A stretch of 64,000 bases of DNA from Bacillus sp. BHET2 (lineage in GTDB: Bacteria > Bacillota > Bacilli > Bacillales > Bacillaceae_B): positions 1,302,001-1,366,000 of the forward strand of contig NZ_VCQN01000001.1 in assembly GCF_005938125.1 (NCBI RefSeq). The letters run 5' to 3'. Shown here in pieces: positions 46,786 through 60,539 of the stretch. The notes below the pieces were generated by a model. It saw only the letters and a list, made by a program, of their open reading frames with translations, was not told where the DNA came from and ran no database searches. The position numbers and the translations under genes were made by a program. Positions within the stretch are counted from its first letter, which is position 1. Each line of letters opens with the position of its first letter.

Positions 46786-49209
46786 TTACATCATCATATA
46801 AGGGTTCACATCTATAGAAATTGTTAATCCACTTGATACGTACTGCTGTTGAAATTGGTCTAATACTGTTTTTAAGGTTATACCAAGATTTGGTTCCCGC
46901 TTGTATTTTATCAAACATTGATAGCGATATCTATTCTTTATCCTGGGAATAGGTGAAGCAGCCGGTCCAAGAATGATGGTTTCATCAGATAACTTAGAAC
47001 GAATATACCCAGCCATTTTCTCCGCTATATCCACGACCTTCAAGAGGTCCTCATGACTCAATGTGATCAAAGTAATATAGAAAAAGGGAGGATAGGACCC
47101 CATCTTCCTCATCATCATTTCCTGCTGATAAAAGCGGTTGTAATCATGATTTGATGCTAATTCGATTGAATAGTGTTCCGGCGTATACGTTTGTATGACA
47201 ACCTCTCCTGGCAATGTGTGCCTGCCAGCTCTCCCACTCACTTGAGTCAACAATTGAAACGTCTTTTCCGCTGCCCTGAAGTCTGGTAAATGGAGCATTG
47301 TATCTGCACTGAGAACACCTACCAGAGTGATATTCGGAAAGTCGAGACCCTTGGCAATCATTTGTGTGCCCAGGAGGATATCTGCCTTTCCTTCCCCAAA
47401 GGCTGTTAACAGCTTTTCATGGGACCCTTTTCGTGAGGTTGTATCCACATCCATCCGAATAATTCGAGCATCCGGGATCAACTTCGTCAATTCTTCCTCG
47501 ACCTTTTGAGTTCCAGTTCCAAAATAACGAATATGTTCACTTGTACACTCAGGGCAAGTAGTTGGGACGCTTTCTTCATATCCGCAATAATGGCATTTCA
47601 TCCCGTTCGAAAATCGATGATAGGTTAGAGAGATGTCACAATTTGGGCATTGAAGGACAAAACCGCAATCTCTGCACATAATAAAGGATGAGTGCCCTCT
47701 TCGATTAAGGAATAGAACCGTTTGCTCTCCTTTTTCCAACCTATCTTGAAGCTTTTCGAACAGCTCTGTTGAAAACATGGAGCGGTTTCCCTTCCTAAGT
47801 TCCTCTCTCATATCGACAATATCAACTGAGGGAAGAGGTCCATCATTCATCCGTTTATCCAGGGTGAGTAGCTTATAGACCCCCTTAGATGCACGGGCAA
47901 AGGATTCTAATGAAGGGGTGGCACTTCCCAAAATAACCGGGCACTGATGGTAACTCCCACGATGGATCGCTACATCTCTCGCATGATACCGAGGATTTTC
48001 CTCTTGCTTATAACTCGTCTCGTGCTCTTCATCAATAATGATGATTCCAATGTTTTCAAAAGGAGCGAAAACGGCTGAACGTGCTCCAACCACTACTTTT
48101 ACTTCCTTTCGTTGGATCTTTCTCCATTCATCATATTTTTCCCCAACTGATAATCCACTGTGAAGAACGGCGACATCATTGCCAAAGCGCCCCTTAAACC
48201 TGTGAACCATCTGAGGTGTAAGAGAAATTTCAGGAACCAGGACGATGGCTTCCTTCCCTTCTTGTAAAACACGCTGAATGGATTGGAGATAAATCTCAGT
48301 TTTTCCACTTCCTGTTACCCCATAAAGAAGAAACGTCTGGTGTTTCTTCTGATCGATAATACTCAAGATGGGACGAATCGCTTGATCCTGCTGTGATGTC
48401 AATGTGAGAGGAAATGTCTTCTGAAACGTTCGGTTTTCAAAAGGATCACGGTACATTTCTACGTTTTTCTCCATCAAATACCCTTTATTGACAAGTGATT
48501 TAATTGTGCTTGATGTTGTAGACATCTCGTCAAGAAGTGTCGTAGCCAGTAGCCCATCTCCTCCTGGGGCAGAGTCGATCATATACTCAATGATTTGCTT
48601 TTGCTTACTTGCCTGAGGAGGAAGGCTGTTCATCACTTCCTCTAAATCATTTTGCGAAATAGTAAGATAAAGCTTTCGAACCGTTTTCTTCTTCCCCTTA
48701 GCTTTTACTCTATAGATTACTTCAACTGAACCACGCTTTACCTCTTTATGAATGAGAGGGAGGAAACCATTTTCTTCAATCGCTTTCCAGGCAACTTCTC
48801 TTCTGTTCTGAAAGAAATGTTGTAGAGAAAGATGAAGATCAGCTTGATGTTTGTTTTCTTCAAGCTGAAAAAATTTTTCGTATTTCGCTTTCATCGCTGC
48901 CGGTAGCATCGCTTGAAAGGCAGATATTTTAAAACAGAGGGTCTTCTCAGTAAGCCAGTTCCCCAATGACAGTAATTCTTTATTAAGCACGGGTACAAGA
49001 TCCATAGGCTCAACGATTGGTTTGAGTTTCGAGACTTCTCCCTTTTCCTTTATTCCGATGACGAATCCTTGGATTTTTCTCGGCCCAAAAGGAACAATCA
49101 CCCTCATGCCTGATGTAATACTACCTTTCCACTCATCCGGGATGCTATAATCATAGGTTCGATCCGTCTGCATCGCAGGAACATCTACAATTACACTAGC
49201 TACGTTCAT
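46786..49209 (-). CDS. priA: Primosomal replication restart helicase PriA
   Basis: PriA recognises abandoned forks and reloads the replisome. The N-terminal 3'-binding domain is followed by helicase motifs YGVTGSGKTEIYL and IIIDEEHETSY. Zinc-binding cysteines are in CRDCGFVLQCPNC and CHYCGYEESVPTTCPEC, with TQMIAKGLDFPN and SGRAGRHTLPGEVVIQ after them. The 807-residue length is typical of Bacillus. It overlaps coaBC by 14 bases. Confidence 0.98.
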   Translation of the reverse strand: MNVASVIVDVPAMQTDRTYDYSIPDEWKGSITSGMRVIVPFGPRKIQGFVIGIKEKGEVSKLKPIVEPMDLVPVLNKELLSLGNWLTEKTLCFKISAFQAMLPAAMKAKYEKFFQLEENKHQADLHLSLQHFFQNRREVAWKAIEENGFLPLIHKEVKRGSVEVIYRVKAKGKKKTVRKLYLTISQNDLEEVMNSLPPQASKQKQIIEYMIDSAPGGDGLLATTLLDEMSTTSSTIKSLVNKGYLMEKNVEMYRDPFENRTFQKTFPLTLTSQQDQAIRPILSIIDQKKHQTFLLYGVTGSGKTEIYLQSIQRVLQEGKEAIVLVPEISLTPQMVHRFKGRFGNDVAVLHSGLSVGEKYDEWRKIQRKEVKVVVGARSAVFAPFENIGIIIIDEEHETSYKQEENPRYHARDVAIHRGSYHQCPVILGSATPSLESFARASKGVYKLLTLDKRMNDGPLPSVDIVDMREELRKGNRSMFSTELFEKLQDRLEKGEQTVLFLNRRGHSSFIMCRDCGFVLQCPNCDISLTYHRFSNGMKCHYCGYEESVPTTCPECTSEHIRYFGTGTQKVEEELTKLIPDARIIRMDVDTTSRKGSHEKLLTAFGEGKADILLGTQMIAKGLDFPNITLVGVLSADTMLHLPDFRAAEKTFQLLTQVSGRAGRHTLPGEVVIQTYTPEHYSIELASNHDYNRFYQQEMMMRKMGSYPPFFYITLITLSHEDLLKVVDIAEKMAGYIRSKLSDETIILGPAASPIPRIKNRYRYQCLIKYKREPNLGITLKTVLDQFQQQYVSSGLTISIDVNPYMMM

Positions 49210-50425
49210 GGGGGGGACCCTTCTTTACGTGCTGGGTTGCTTCTCTAAAGATTTCTTTTGCTACCTCAACCTTTGACAATAACGGCAGTTCTCGAACATT
49301 CCCATCACTCGTTACAATCGATACTCTGTTTGTATCTGTTCCAAAACCTGAACCTAGTTCTTTCACATTGTTTGCGACAATCATATCAGCTCGTTTTTTC
49401 TCAAGTTTTGCTTTCGCATAATTTTCCACATTCGTCGTTTCTGCCGCAAAACCGATAAGGTATTGGTCATTTTTTCTTTCACCTAGACTCATTAAAATAT
49501 CCTTTGTTCGCTCAAATTCGATCACTAGATTGCCTTCTTGTTTCTTTAACTTATCCTCATATATTTCTTTCGGTCGATAATCCGCTACCGCAGCACTCTT
49601 GACAACAATATCAGCTGTCGGGAATGCTTTATGAACAGCGATATACATTTCTTCAGCACTTGTGACAGAAACAAATTCTATGCCTCTTGGAATCGGCAAC
49701 TGGGACGGTCCTGAAATCAACACGACCTGTGCACCGAGAGATACTGCAGCTTCAGCTAAAGCATAGCCCATCTTCCCTGTTGAGCGATTGGAGAAGAAAC
49801 GAACGGGATCGACCATTTCCCTTGTCGGTCCGGCAGTTATAACAACTTTTTTTCCAAGTAACAACATTTTATCGCTGTCTAGTTCTAAAAAGTAGCGATC
49901 AACCAATTCCACTACTTTCTCTGGCTCTTCCAATCTTCCTTTTCCAACATATCCACAAGCTAAATACCCTTCACTCGGTTCGACAAATTGGTATCCAAAC
50001 TGGTAAAGGGTTTCTATATTGCGTTTTACCGCTGGATGGTCATACATATGTACATTCATAGCCGGAGCAACCCAAACGCCCGCTGTTGTGGCAAGAATGG
50101 TTGTGGTAATCATGTCATCGGCAATACCATTCGCAAGCTTTCCAATGATATTGGCAGTAGCAGGTGCGACAAGAACAAGGTCTGCCCAATCCGCTAAATC
50201 GATATGGGCAATTCTCGATGGGTCTTTTTCATCAAAAGTATCCCAGTATACATCTTGACGGGACAATGCCTGGAAGGTGAGAGGAGCGACAAATTTCTGG
50301 GCCGATTCCGTCATAATCACCTTTACTTCTGCACCACTTTGAACCAGCTTACTTGTTAAGGCAGCCGCTTTATATACAGCAATTCCGCCAGAGACACATA
50401 ACAATATTTTTTTCCCCTGCATCAT
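49196..50425 (-). CDS. coaBC: Bifunctional phosphopantothenoylcysteine decarboxylase/synthetase CoaBC
   Basis: Carries out two steps of coenzyme A synthesis. The N-terminal flavin-dependent CoaC domain (about 1-185) has LCVSGGIAVYKAAAL, the catalytic VAPAMNVHMYDHPA and the CGYVGKGRLEEPE segment with an active cysteine. The C-terminal CoaB domain has ITAGPTREMVDPVRFFSNRS, STGKMGYALAEAA and AAVADYRP. It is 409 residues long. A terminator separates it from rpoZ, so a promoter should lie in the 60 bases upstream; I see no good match. Confidence 0.98.
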   Translation of the reverse strand: MMQGKKILLCVSGGIAVYKAAALTSKLVQSGAEVKVIMTESAQKFVAPLTFQALSRQDVYWDTFDEKDPSRIAHIDLADWADLVLVAPATANIIGKLANGIADDMITTTILATTAGVWVAPAMNVHMYDHPAVKRNIETLYQFGYQFVEPSEGYLACGYVGKGRLEEPEKVVELVDRYFLELDSDKMLLLGKKVVITAGPTREMVDPVRFFSNRSTGKMGYALAEAAVSLGAQVVLISGPSQLPIPRGIEFVSVTSAEEMYIAVHKAFPTADIVVKSAAVADYRPKEIYEDKLKKQEGNLVIEFERTKDILMSLGERKNDQYLIGFAAETTNVENYAKAKLEKKRADMIVANNVKELGSGFGTDTNRVSIVTSDGNVRELPLLSKVEVAKEIFREATQHVKKGPPHERS

Positions 50426-50478
50426 TTTATTTCCCCCATTACTCTTTATCCTCCCTATATTATGAAGGATACTGATAG

Positions 50479-50531
50479 AAAAAGAAAATAGGGTTGTCTC
50501 GAAAAGATGATGAAATCTTTTGAGTCAACCC
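50479..50531 (-). terminator. Intrinsic terminator after rpoZ
   Basis: GGGTTG..CTC.AAAGAT pairs with ATCTTTTCGAGACAACCC (two mismatches), followed by TATTTTCTTTTTC on the minus strand. Confidence 0.85.
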
Positions 50532-50561
50532 CGTAGAGTTATTCATTACGCTTCCCGCTAT

Positions 50562-50783
50562 TTATTCATCCGAATAAACTGCTTTGGCATCTCTTTCTTT
50601 CATGGATAATTGACCAGCTTGAATTTCTTCCAGCGCTTTTCCTACAAACTTCTGGGAATCATATCTGTTCAGACGGTAGTCTCCTGTGTCTTGCAGGTTT
50701 CTCGCACGCTTAGCTGCAATACTGACTAACGAATATTTAGAGTCAATCTTCTTCATTAATGAATCAATCGATGGGTTTAACAT
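50562..50783 (-). CDS. rpoZ: DNA-directed RNA polymerase omega subunit
   Basis: Omega assists RNA polymerase assembly. The 73-residue sequence has [28 protein letters not shown] and [15 protein letters not shown], the family core. Its start abuts the gmk stop, the usual gmk-rpoZ arrangement. Confidence 0.98.
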   Translation of the reverse strand: MLNPSIDSLMKKIDSKYSLVSIAAKRARNLQDTGDYRLNRYDSQKFVGKALEEIQAGQLSMKERDAKAVYSDE

Positions 50784-51398
<615 letters not shown>

Positions 51399-51671
51399 TT
51401 ATTTACCCTGCCCTTCTTCTACTAAATCCTCTTTATCAGTTAAACGATGAGCAACGGTTTCGGGTTGAACAGCTGAAAGAATAACGTGATCGCTATCCGT
51501 AATAATAACCGCTCTAGTTCTTCTTCCGTATGTAGCATCAACGAGTGTTCCACGATCTCTGGCATCTTGAATCAAACGTTTAATTGGTGCTGATTCGGGA
51601 CTGACAATTGAAATGATTCGGTTAGCGGAAACAATATTTCCAAATCCTATATTGATGAGCTTGATCGACAT
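51399..51671 (-). CDS. remA: Extracellular matrix regulator RemA (YlzA)
   Basis: RemA is a small DNA-binding protein that activates biofilm matrix and osmoprotection genes in B. subtilis. The sequence [20 protein letters not shown] and [20 protein letters not shown] is characteristic. The ATG at 51671 gives 90 residues and follows AGGAGCG; a longer in-frame start is less likely. Confidence 0.97.
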   Translation of the reverse strand: MSIKLINIGFGNIVSANRIISIVSPESAPIKRLIQDARDRGTLVDATYGRRTRAVIITDSDHVILSAVQPETVAHRLTDKEDLVEEGQGK

Positions 51672-51727
51672 AACGCTCCTCCTAATCAATAGTTTAGTTT
51701 CGCCGGATTAATGGGAACCTAAACTTC

Positions 51728-52603
51728 TTATTCTACATTTTGAACTTGTTCTCTAAGCTTCTCAAGTGTTGATTTCAGTTCTACAACAATTGTGGCAATG
51801 AAGGAATCATTTGCTTTCGAACCTATGGTATTCACTTCACGATTCATTTCCTGAATCATAAAATCCAATTTTCTGCCCACAGGGCCTTCACCTGTCAAGG
51901 TGGCATGAAAGTACTGGATATGACTTTCTAACCTCGTCAGTTCTTCCGTAATATCGGATTTATCTGCAAAAATGGCCACTTCCGTAAGTAATCGACTTTC
52001 ATCGAATGATGTTTCATTGTATTCTACAATCCTTTTTCTCAAACGTTCCCTATATTGATTGACCACTTCCGGAGCATGCTTGGTTAGTTCTAATACACTA
52101 TTTTCAAAATGGTTGAGATGGGTGAGAAAATCTTTCTTTAGGAGCTCCCCTTCTTTCGTGCGCATTTCCTTAAGGTCTGTCGCTGCTTGATCAACAGCTT
52201 TCAAAACCAGATGCTGAAGCTCTTCATTCTCCTCTTCCATTTCTTCTATCAACACAAACTCTTCCCTGTTTAAGAGATGTGATAATCGCACTTCATCTTT
52301 TAAGGAGTAGGTTTCTTTCACTTTATTTACTAACTGATAATAATCTTGAATGAGCTTCCAGTCAATATGTAGATTTTTATGTACCAGGCCATCCCCGGTT
52401 ATGGTGATGAAAATATCCACTTTTCCTCTTTTAACGCTGTGGGATACTTGCTTCTTGATTTTATCCTCGATTTTCATTAATTGTCGGGGCATTCTTATGT
52501 AACATTCACTGAATCTGTGATTAACGGATTTCATTTCAACCGTTACAGTATGTTGTTCAGAATCCACTTTGCTTCTTCCAAAGCCTGTCATACTGACAAC
52601 CAT
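51728..52603 (-). CDS. yloC: YicC/YloC family endoribonuclease
   Basis: YicC-family proteins degrade certain RNAs; in E. coli YicC acts on the small RNA RyhB. The N-terminus MVVSMTGFGRSKVDSEQ and the block VEMKSVNHRFSECYIRMP define the family, and the C-terminus has GRKLDFMIQEMNREVNTIGSK. The frame extends 39 codons upstream into the spacer, but conservation begins at the ATG at 52603. RemA follows, as in B. subtilis. It is 291 residues long. Confidence 0.95.
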   Translation of the reverse strand: MVVSMTGFGRSKVDSEQHTVTVEMKSVNHRFSECYIRMPRQLMKIEDKIKKQVSHSVKRGKVDIFITITGDGLVHKNLHIDWKLIQDYYQLVNKVKETYSLKDEVRLSHLLNREEFVLIEEMEEENEELQHLVLKAVDQAATDLKEMRTKEGELLKKDFLTHLNHFENSVLELTKHAPEVVNQYRERLRKRIVEYNETSFDESRLLTEVAIFADKSDITEELTRLESHIQYFHATLTGEGPVGRKLDFMIQEMNREVNTIGSKANDSFIATIVVELKSTLEKLREQVQNVE

Positions 52604-52658
52604 TACGATCACATCCAATCTTTTGACGATATTTCTATGTAGATTAAAAGGATAGAGA

Positions 52659-52700
52659 TTGATATAAAAAAGGTAATAGAGGCTTTTCTCTATTACCTTT
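52659..52700 (-). terminator. Intrinsic terminator after the Ca2+ ATPase gene
   Basis: AAAGGTAATAGAG and CTCTATTACCTTT form a perfect 13-bp stem around six bases, followed by TTTATATC on the minus strand. It lies between the ATPase and yloC genes. Confidence 0.92.
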
Positions 52701-52716
52701 AGGATTATACCATATT

Positions 52717-55398
52717 TCACTGTTTTTTTCTTGCAAAAAATGACCCGGCAAGTAAAAAGGTTGGAACGGAACTTAATCCAATGATTAAAAGCCAGTCCTT
52801 TAACACAATCGGCACGGTATGGAAAACCGGCTGCAAAGAAGGGATATAGATAACAAGTAACATTAAGACAAGTGAAGACAGTACAGCGAAGACCAGATAC
52901 ATATTCCCAAATGGATTTCTCGAAAAGACCGATACTTCACTACGGCAGTCGAATACATGGATTAGCTGAGCCATGACCAAAGTGGCAAAGGCAACGGTTT
53001 GAGCATAGGCTAGGTGATCAGGGTGGGTCTTATACGATAATATAAACGCGAGTAATGTTGCACCACCAATCAAAAACCCCCTCGACACGACCTTCCAACC
53101 TAAGCCTCTTGCGAACACCCCTTCCTTAGGATGTCTCGGCTTTCTCTTCATCACATCATCTTCAGGCTTATCAAGACCAAGTGCCATGGCAGGGAGCCCG
53201 TCTGTTACAAGGTTCACCCAAAGAATCTGTATCGGGACCAGGGGTAGCGGAAGTGCCAGAATCATTGCAAATAGCATAACAAGGATTTCCCCTACGTTAG
53301 AGGCCAGCAGATACCGGACGAACTTCCGGATATTTTCGTAAATATTTCTACCTTCTTGAATTGCTGATTTAATTGTGGCAAAGTTATCATCCAATAATAC
53401 GAGGGAAGAAGATTCCTTCGCCACGTCTGTACCGGTTATCCCCATGGATACACCGATATCCGAGGATTTGATGGCCGGGGCGTCATTTACTCCATCTCCC
53501 GTCATCGCCACTACATGGCCTTTATTCTGCAATGCTTTGACTATTTTTAGTTTATGCTCTGGTGATACACGAGCAAACACCGACACATCGTCTACCATTT
53601 CTTCGAGTTCATGTACGTCCATCTCGTTTAATGCTTTTCCATCGAGTACCCGGTCTTTATTCTTTAAGATTCCAAGCTGCTTGGCAATTGCCTTAGCCGT
53701 CAAGACATGATCTCCTGTAATCATCACTGTCTTGATTCCGGCTGCTCGGCACTCTTTCACCGCTTGTTTCACTTCGGGGCGAGGAGGGTCAATCATCCCC
53801 TGCAAACCAATGAACGTTACTCCATGTTCTATATCCCCCTCTGTCATCGATTCGACTGATCTTGCATCGATTGGTTTATATGCAATCGCAATATTTCTTA
53901 GCGCGTTGGATGACATTTCACTGATCGCATCTTCCACTTTTTGAGATAACTCGTTTGTTTTGGCATGCAATCTACCTTCCCATAAAATGGATTCACTTTT
54001 CCCGACTAATACGTCTGGAGCCCCTTTCGTTACTGAGAAATGTTTACCATTTTGGTCAACAACGATGATACTCATCATTTTTCTGGTGGAATCGAAAGGA
54101 AATTCTTTTACAATCGTAAATTTTTTCTGTAAAGACTCTCTAGTGAGTCCCGCTTTTAATCCTGCCACAAGGATTGCACCTTCTGTAGGATCTCCATCAA
54201 CGATGAAGAGTTGTTCCCGAGTTACAAGCTCTGCATGATTACATAACATCCCGAAGGTCAATAATTGCTGAAGGGGGGGTTCACTGTGAGGCGTGACCCT
54301 TTGTTCTTCGCTGTAAAATTGACCATTGGGTTCATACCCTGATCCTGTAACGGTCCAAGTTCTTCCTCCGCTCCAAAGATGTGTAACCGTCATCTTGTTT
54401 TGGGTAAGTGTTCCTGTTTTGTCCGAGCAAATGACCGATGCACAGCCTAATGTTTCAACTGCCGGAAGCTTACGAACGATTGCTTTTTTCTTAATCATAC
54501 GCTGAACGCCTAGGGAAAGAGCAACGGTCACAATAGCCGGTAACCCTTCAGGAATGGCTGCCACAGCCAAAGAAACTCCTGCCAAGAACATTGTATACAT
54601 GTCATGGCCTTGGATCACCCCTATACCAACAACGAGCGCCGTTAATATGAGGGCAACCGTAATAAGGATTTTCCCGAGTTCCTCAAGTCTTCTCTGAAGA
54701 GGTGTAGTCATGGTTTCCGCCTTCTGAATCATATCAGCGATTTGTCCCATCGCTGTTTTCATCCCAATTGACGTTACGACCCCTATCCCGTTGCCCCTTG
54801 TGACCATCGTCCCCATGAACGCCATATTTTCCAAGTCTCCGAGACTCATATTTTCCCCGTTCACGGGATTTTTGGATTTAGTAACAGGTATTGACTCCCC
54901 TGTTAAGGCAGATTCCTCCACCTCCAAATTATTCACTTCAATGAGCCGGACATCCGCTCCGATCCGATCTCCGCTGCTGAAGCGAATGATATCTCCAATT
55001 ATCACTTCTTTTGATATCATTTTCACCCAGTTACCGTCCCTCAATACCGCTACCTGTGGTGCCGAAAGCTCCTTTAATGCTTGCAGGGATCGCTCTGCTT
55101 TCCTCTCCTGAAAGAAACCTAGGAAACCGTTAATCAAAACAATAGCAATGATGGCAATCGCATCAATATATTCACCAAGCAATCCGGAAATAAGCGTGGC
55201 TGCCAATAACACGAGAACCATGAAGTCCTTGAACTGACTGAAAAACAATAATAAAGCTGACTGTTTCTCAGCTTCTTCTAATTGATTATAGCCAAATTGT
55301 TTTCGTCTCCCTGCTACATCCTCTGATGAAAGCCCTACTTGATAATTTGTATTTAATGACTGCTCTATGTCCTCTTGTCTCATCTCATGAAATTTCAT
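52717..55398 (-). CDS. yloB: P-type calcium-transporting ATPase (YloB family)
   Basis: A P2A ATPase of the SERCA type, exporting Ca2+ from the cytosol; in B. subtilis YloB is linked to the spore stage. The 893-residue protein has the actuator loop LTGES, the Ca2+-site PEGLPA helix, the phosphorylated aspartate in [12 protein letters not shown] (near 333), KGAPD, and the hinge [16 protein letters not shown]. About ten membrane spans are visible. Translation starts at an ATG with an unusually distant ribosome site; a three-codon frame sits between them. Confidence 0.96.
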   Translation of the reverse strand: MKFHEMRQEDIEQSLNTNYQVGLSSEDVAGRRKQFGYNQLEEAEKQSALLLFFSQFKDFMVLVLLAATLISGLLGEYIDAIAIIAIVLINGFLGFFQERKAERSLQALKELSAPQVAVLRDGNWVKMISKEVIIGDIIRFSSGDRIGADVRLIEVNNLEVEESALTGESIPVTKSKNPVNGENMSLGDLENMAFMGTMVTRGNGIGVVTSIGMKTAMGQIADMIQKAETMTTPLQRRLEELGKILITVALILTALVVGIGVIQGHDMYTMFLAGVSLAVAAIPEGLPAIVTVALSLGVQRMIKKKAIVRKLPAVETLGCASVICSDKTGTLTQNKMTVTHLWSGGRTWTVTGSGYEPNGQFYSEEQRVTPHSEPPLQQLLTFGMLCNHAELVTREQLFIVDGDPTEGAILVAGLKAGLTRESLQKKFTIVKEFPFDSTRKMMSIIVVDQNGKHFSVTKGAPDVLVGKSESILWEGRLHAKTNELSQKVEDAISEMSSNALRNIAIAYKPIDARSVESMTEGDIEHGVTFIGLQGMIDPPRPEVKQAVKECRAAGIKTVMITGDHVLTAKAIAKQLGILKNKDRVLDGKALNEMDVHELEEMVDDVSVFARVSPEHKLKIVKALQNKGHVVAMTGDGVNDAPAIKSSDIGVSMGITGTDVAKESSSLVLLDDNFATIKSAIQEGRNIYENIRKFVRYLLASNVGEILVMLFAMILALPLPLVPIQILWVNLVTDGLPAMALGLDKPEDDVMKRKPRHPKEGVFARGLGWKVVSRGFLIGGATLLAFILSYKTHPDHLAYAQTVAFATLVMAQLIHVFDCRSEVSVFSRNPFGNMYLVFAVLSSLVLMLLVIYIPSLQPVFHTVPIVLKDWLLIIGLSSVPTFLLAGSFFARKKQ

Positions 55399-55406
55399 GC
55401 AACCAT
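55395..55406 (-). CDS. Three-codon leader ORF (M-V-A) coupled to the Ca2+ ATPase start
   Basis: The only strong ribosome site, GGAGGAG, is six bases before an ATG that reads ATG GTT GCA TGA. The stop of this minimal frame overlaps the ATG of the ATPase gene as ATGA. The sequence arrangement is certain. That ribosomes terminate there and reinitiate on the ATPase is inference. Confidence 0.45.
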   Translation of the reverse strand: MVA

Positions 55407-55496
55407 TTCACTCTCCTCCTACGATACGAAAAGTTGTCCTTCTCATAGCATTCTTATTCAGACTCGTCCTGAAAAATGATATGATTTAGATACGTT

Positions 55497-55525
55497 TTGC
55501 ATTTTATCCTGTAGAAGGGTAAAAT
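55497..55525 (+). promoter_or_regulatory. Promoter of rqcH
   Basis: TTGCAT and TAAAAT with 17-base spacing on the plus strand, about 80 bases upstream of the rqcH start. Confidence 0.6.
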
Positions 55526-55609
55526 CGATTACATTTGGTACTCTCAAAACATACCACTGATAGAAGGATCATGAACGAATGAAACCGTTTAAAGCAAAGG
55601 ATGTTGTAT

Positions 55610-57313
55610 ATGTCATTTGATGGATTATTTACTAGAAGCATGACGAACGAATTGAGCGAGAATTTATTACACGGACGAATCAATAAAATACATCAACCAT
55701 ATAAAAATGAAATCATCATGATCATCCGGGCAAATGGGAAAAATCACAAGGTGCTTTTATCCGCCCACCCAAGTTATTCCAGGGTTCAGATGACCAATGA
55801 AAACTATGAAAATCCCGCTGTCCCGCCCATGTTCTGTATGCTTTTGCGCAAGCATCTTGAAGGGTACATTGTCCAGGGAATAAATCAGGTAGGACTGGAC
55901 CGGATGATCATTTTCGAAGTGAAAGGCAGAAATGAAATCGGTGATATTTCCTATAAACAGTTAATTGTCGAAGTAATGGGTCGACATAGTAATATCATTT
56001 TGGTCGATAAAGAACGAAATATGATTCTTGATAGCATCAAACATATTTCACCAAGCATGAACACACATCGTACCGTCTTGCCCGGACATACGTATGTACT
56101 TCCACCTCAGCAGGACAAGAGAAATCCTCTTGAAGTAACGGAGGATGACGTACTTAGGGCTCTGGATTTTAATTCTGGCAAGCTCGATAAACAGATTGTT
56201 CAATCTTTCGCCGGAATTTCCCCTCTTTATGCAAAGGAAGTAGTTCATCGTGCAGGAATCGGAAACCAGTCTACGATTGCAGAATCATTCTTACGATTAA
56301 TTCAATATGCAAAAACGGATGACAGAACGCCTACCCTTATCAGCAGTGACAAAGAAACATTTTACTGGTTGGATCTTGAGCACATCCAAGGGGACAAGCA
56401 AACGTTCTCCACTTTAAGTGAATTATTGGACCGCTTCTTTTACCAAAAGGCAGCACGTGATCGCGTTAAACAGCAAGGGAATGATCTAGAGCGATTTATC
56501 CGGAATGAACGTGATAAAAATGTAAATAAAATCGAGAAATTAAAGCAAACATTAGAAGATGCAAAGCTCGCTGATCGCTATCAATTACTTGGTGAACTCC
56601 TTACCTCGAATTTATATGCGGTCGAACGGGGCATGACTGAAGTTAGCGTGGTCAATTACTATGATGAGAACGGGGAGAGTATTACGATTCCTCTCAATCC
56701 GCAAAAATCGCCATCCGACAATGCACAACTCTATTTCTCACGATATCAAAAAGCCAAAACTGCTATAAAGATTGTTCATGAGCAAATTGAAAAAGCGAAC
56801 GATGAGATTGCGTACTTGGAGCAATTACTGCAACAGTTGGAATCGGCTTCTACGAAAGACGTTGAAGAAATAAGGGAAGAACTTGAGGAAGAAGGCTACT
56901 TAAGGATCCGAAAACAAACCAAAAAGAAAAAAGCCAACCAAAAGCCCGTCTTAGAAAATTATACATCAAGTGACGGAACGCCTATACTAGTTGGGAAAAA
57001 TAATAAACAAAACGACTACTTAACAAACAAGGTTGCAGGCAGGGAAGAAACCTGGCTTCATACGAAGGATATCCCAGGCTCTCACGTCGTCATCAAGAGT
57101 CAAAATCCGTCAGAAGAAACGATCAAGGAAGCGGCTAATATTGCAGCTTATTTCAGTAAAGCACGTGAATCAAGCTCGGTCCCTGTTGATTTCACTGAAG
57201 TCAAACAAGTGAAGAAACCAAAAGGTGCAAAACCTGGTTTTGTCATTTATGAAGGACAGCAAACCGTTTATGTGACACCTGATTTGGATTTGGTACGATC
57301 GTTGAAGGATTGA
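55610..57313 (+). CDS. rqcH: Ribosome quality control factor RqcH (YloA/NEMF family)
   Basis: RqcH binds obstructed 50S subunits with peptidyl-tRNA and directs addition of C-terminal alanine tails that mark stalled chains for ClpXP. The N-terminal NFACT domain has D97-R98 in [11 protein letters not shown], the pair essential in B. subtilis. A coiled coil (about 280-420) and the C-terminal NFACT-R domain with [20 protein letters not shown] follow. The ATG at 55610 with AAAGGATG upstream gives 567 residues. Older annotations call it a fibronectin-binding protein. It is the only plus-strand gene here and converges on pyrE. Confidence 0.97.
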   Translation: MSFDGLFTRSMTNELSENLLHGRINKIHQPYKNEIIMIIRANGKNHKVLLSAHPSYSRVQMTNENYENPAVPPMFCMLLRKHLEGYIVQGINQVGLDRMIIFEVKGRNEIGDISYKQLIVEVMGRHSNIILVDKERNMILDSIKHISPSMNTHRTVLPGHTYVLPPQQDKRNPLEVTEDDVLRALDFNSGKLDKQIVQSFAGISPLYAKEVVHRAGIGNQSTIAESFLRLIQYAKTDDRTPTLISSDKETFYWLDLEHIQGDKQTFSTLSELLDRFFYQKAARDRVKQQGNDLERFIRNERDKNVNKIEKLKQTLEDAKLADRYQLLGELLTSNLYAVERGMTEVSVVNYYDENGESITIPLNPQKSPSDNAQLYFSRYQKAKTAIKIVHEQIEKANDEIAYLEQLLQQLESASTKDVEEIREELEEEGYLRIRKQTKKKKANQKPVLENYTSSDGTPILVGKNNKQNDYLTNKVAGREETWLHTKDIPGSHVVIKSQNPSEETIKEAANIAAYFSKARESSSVPVDFTEVKQVKKPKGAKPGFVIYEGQQTVYVTPDLDLVRSLKD

Positions 57314-57481
57314 TATATTGAGAATGCACTTTCATTTAGTCTGAGATGGGACTGGGTGGGAGTGTTTTTGTTTTGGTCGTTACAGGAGGTTTTAGGATTT
57401 GTCGAAAGATGCATATAGTTGTGGGATGGCAGATAACCGAAAACATGACCTTCCACACGTCCTTTTCCCAGTCTTTTTATA

Positions 57482-57517
57482 CAAAAAAAACAAAAAGCAA
57501 CTCACTAACGAGTTGCT
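57482..57517 (-). terminator. Intrinsic terminator after pyrE
   Basis: AGCAACTC and GAGTTGCT pair around six bases, followed by TTTTTGTTTTTTTT on the minus strand. It ends the pyr operon. Read on the plus strand the same hairpin lacks a T-run, so rqcH probably stops elsewhere in the 170 bases before it. Confidence 0.88.
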
Positions 57518-57525
57518 TCCCCATC

Positions 57526-58145
57526 TTAACTATCCCAATTCTCCGGATCCTCTCTCCAAAGCTTCAGTTGTTCTAATTCATCTTCACGAATAATTGAATT
57601 TTGCAGTGCTACATCCAATAAACTTGAATAATCGGATAAAGCATAGGCTTTGATGTCATTTTCATTCAGCATCCTTTTTCCTTTTTCAAGTTCATATGTA
57701 AAGATGGCAACCACTCCCAATACGTCACATCCCGCTTCCCTTAATGCGTTAACTGCTGTTATACAGCTTCCGCCTGTAGAGATAAGATCTTCCACAACGA
57801 CGACTTTTTGTCCTGGGACGACTTTTCCTTCAATTTGCTTTCCCTTTCCGTGGGCTTTCGCTTTTGAACGAACATAACACATCGGAAGATTTAACTTCTC
57901 ACTCACCCAAGCGGCATGTGGTATTCCTGCCGTCGCAGTTCCTGCGATAACTTCTACCTCAGGAAGGTGCTGTTGAATCATCTTGGCAAGCCCTGTTGAG
58001 ATTTCATTCCGTACTGAAGGATAAGACTGTGTTAGTCGATTATCACAATAAATCGGGGACTTTATTCCGGATGACCAGGTAAACGGCTCACTCGGGTTTA
58101 AAAATACAGCTTCGATATCTAATAGTCTTTTGGCGATTTCTTGTT

Positions 58146-58149
<4 letters not shown>
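57526..58149 (-). CDS. pyrE: Orotate phosphoribosyltransferase
   Basis: Joins orotate to PRPP to make OMP. The PRPP-binding loop [18 protein letters not shown] and the catalytic loop [14 protein letters not shown] are present. The ATG at 58149 overlaps the pyrF stop (ATGA) and follows GGGAGG; it gives 207 residues. It is the last gene of the pyr operon, as in B. subtilis, and a terminator follows. Confidence 0.98.

Positions 58150-60535
<2,386 letters not shown>

Positions 60536-60539
<4 letters not shown>

Noticed and set aside
57346-57576. Short plus-strand frame after rqcH
   Set aside because: It has no ribosome site and runs across the pyrE terminator into the end of pyrE, so it is not a plausible gene.
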